In this document: one piece after another, positions 8,560-9,718 of the stretch | Numbering within the stretch: position 1 is the stretch's first letter | How the letters are laid out: the number at the start of each line of letters is the position of its first letter | Source: Candidatus Parcubacteria bacterium | GTDB taxonomy: Bacteria; Patescibacteriota; Minisyncoccia; Phycocordibacterales; GCA-2747955 | Length of the DNA stretch: 9,718 nt | Assembly (NCBI GenBank): GCA_027039745.1 | Contig: JALUMP010000072.1 | Location: 1-9,718 of the forward strand | Direction of reading: 5' to 3' | Program-made: the position numbers and the translations under genes | Notes under the pieces: model-generated | Seen by the model: the letters and a program-made list of their open reading frames with translations, nothing else | What the model was told of the DNA's origin: nothing | Database searches by the model: none

Positions 8560-9718
8560 CTATATTTGTCGATCTGGTTGTATATTATAATAACTTATCA
8601 AAAAATTAATCATCTCATAAAAACTCTCTCTTAATGAACCGGAGGAATACTTAACACCTTGTGGCTCAACTGTTCAAAGAAAAATCAAATATCTATCGTC
8701 TATTTTGGCTAAAGCTGGAAAAAAACCAACGATAGTATGAATATATTTATTATCTAAATAACCACCATTTGGATTAGATATTTGTGCTGTTCCAGACTTT
8801 GCTGCCACTGAATAAGATTTATTGATATAAGATTTTTTATCATTAAAATCGGTTCTTTTTATTAAAATATTTGTTATTTTATTAATAGTATCTGCAGAAA
8901 AAACACGTTTTTTCTCTATTTTTATTTCTTCATCTGGAATTAAATCTCCATACTCAATTTTTTTTATTAAATGTGGTCGCACCAAAAATCCGCCATTCCC
9001 TAAAATAGAAAAAGCTCTACTCATACCAATTGGTGTAAAAGATATACCCTGTCCAAACGAGGCAGTTGCATAATTAACATCATTTTTATAATTCAGAGAT
9101 GATAAATCTGAAGATATCTCACCAGGCAAATCTATACCTGTCTCAGATTCAATACCAGACTGAGCAATAAAATCAAAAAAAGTTTTATGTCCGATTTTTT
9201 TTTCAATAGCAATTGTTCCTAAATTTAATGATTTTGAGATAATTTCCTGTAAACCTGTATTTTTACCACGAGCCCTTCTATCGAAATTACATATAGTATA
9301 TTTTAAAATTTTTACGCAACCTGTATCATTATAAGAAAAATTAGTATCTATAGATTTAGTTTCTAAACCAATTGCTGCTACAAATGGTTTAAAAATCGAA
9401 CCAAATTCATATCTATATTCTACAAATACATTTCTAAAATCTTTTTTGCCCTCATTTAAATCAAACTCTTTAGAGTCAGACATTGTAATAATTTCACCAG
9501 TTGAAGGTTTCATAATAATAACTCCAGAATATTTTGATTTATATTTTTTATCAATTTTTTTTAAAACTTTTTCAGCAAACTTACTTACATTAATATCTAA
9601 AGACGAGATTAAATTACCCTCTTTAGAAATCTTCTTTTCAGAAAATAAAGTGTTTAAATTTTTATCTTGAAAAAATAAATCAAAAAGTTTTTTTGTCTTT
9701 ACTTTATCATCTCTAGAC
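8560..9718 (-). CDS. Class B penicillin-binding protein, FtsI/PBP2-type transpeptidase (5' end outside window)
   Basis: 385 C-terminal residues are visible, ending in TAG; the frame is open to the right edge, so the true start is outside. An ATG at 9513 (MKPSTGEIITM) is internal: the preceding in-frame KYSGVII belongs to the same strand of the fold. Active-site motifs, numbered from the first visible codon, are SIFK (S107 nucleophile, K110), SLN (S163-N165) and KSGT (K307), a Ser variant of KTG. ETGIDLPGE and NYATASFGQGISFTPIGM are typical of FtsI/SpoVD-like enzymes. The protein cross-links peptidoglycan outside the membrane; septal versus elongation role cannot be decided. TGA at 8674-8676 (residue 348) lies in YLIFL-W-TVEPQG, and the continuation (NFLISYYNIQPDRQI) is the expected family C-terminus. 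No PASTA domain follows. Confidence 0.9.

Noticed and set aside
8553..8592. Short inverted repeat near the fmt/PBP junction (TATAACC with GGTTGTATA)
   Set aside because: The stem is about 7 bp, bulged and AT-rich, lies inside the PBP coding region and lacks a T-run; too weak to call a terminator.
9446..9670. Plus-strand 74-codon open frame
   Set aside because: It lies antisense to the PBP gene, which continues in frame through this stretch to the window edge.
1..9718. UGA = glycine (code 25, Gracilibacteria/Absconditabacteria)
   Set aside because: No UGA falls on a position I recognise as a conserved glycine, while several fall on expected tryptophans. Normal GGN codons serve the conserved glycines of GyrA, IF-2 and Fmt.

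Overview
This AT-rich window looks like a chromosomal segment of a Candidate Phyla Radiation (Patescibacteria) bacterium that reads UGA as tryptophan. Seven of the eight genes contain at least one in-frame TGA (12 in total). In every case the frame continues on the far side with clear family sequence, and no TAA or TAG interrupts a gene. At the most informative sites tryptophan is the expected residue: GNW..P.TW at the start of a surface protein, VKxWA in Fmt, VTWKING in an Ig-like protein. UGA-to-Gly, the code known in Gracilibacteria and Absconditabacteria, fits these sites poorly. All seven visible stop codons are TAA or TAG. The CPR placement is an inference from a short IF-2 without an N-terminal extension, CPR-style Fmt, methyltransferase and MBL-fold families, and a recognisable CPR-type Ig-like secreted protein.

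Layout: 1-1040 (minus) is the N-terminal part of a large secreted beta-helix-like surface protein that runs off the left edge. 1093-1626 (minus) is a SAM-dependent methyltransferase with its own promoter. 1722-1845 is a large imperfect hairpin directly behind the gyrA stop. 1846-4314 (minus) is gyrA, 3 bases downstream of an MBL-fold gene (4318-4947, minus); the two form an operon with a good promoter. 5006-6103 (minus) is a secreted Ig-like protein. It is divergent from infB (6249-7751, plus), which is followed 9 bases later by fmt (7761-8558, plus). A class B penicillin-binding protein (8560-9718, minus, start outside the window) converges on fmt with one base between the stop codons.

Functionally, infB and fmt form a translation-initiation pair: Fmt makes fMet-tRNA and IF-2 brings it to the 30S subunit. 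gyrA serves DNA topology and the PBP serves peptidoglycan cross-linking, so this is a walled bacterium and not a mollicute, the best-known UGA=Trp group. Three minus-strand genes have TATAAT-like boxes only 7-9 bases before the ATG, and no gene has a clear Shine-Dalgarno, so leaderless initiation is likely common. I see no tRNA, rRNA, CRISPR array, transposase or phage gene, and no gene-free stretch longer than 300 bases.
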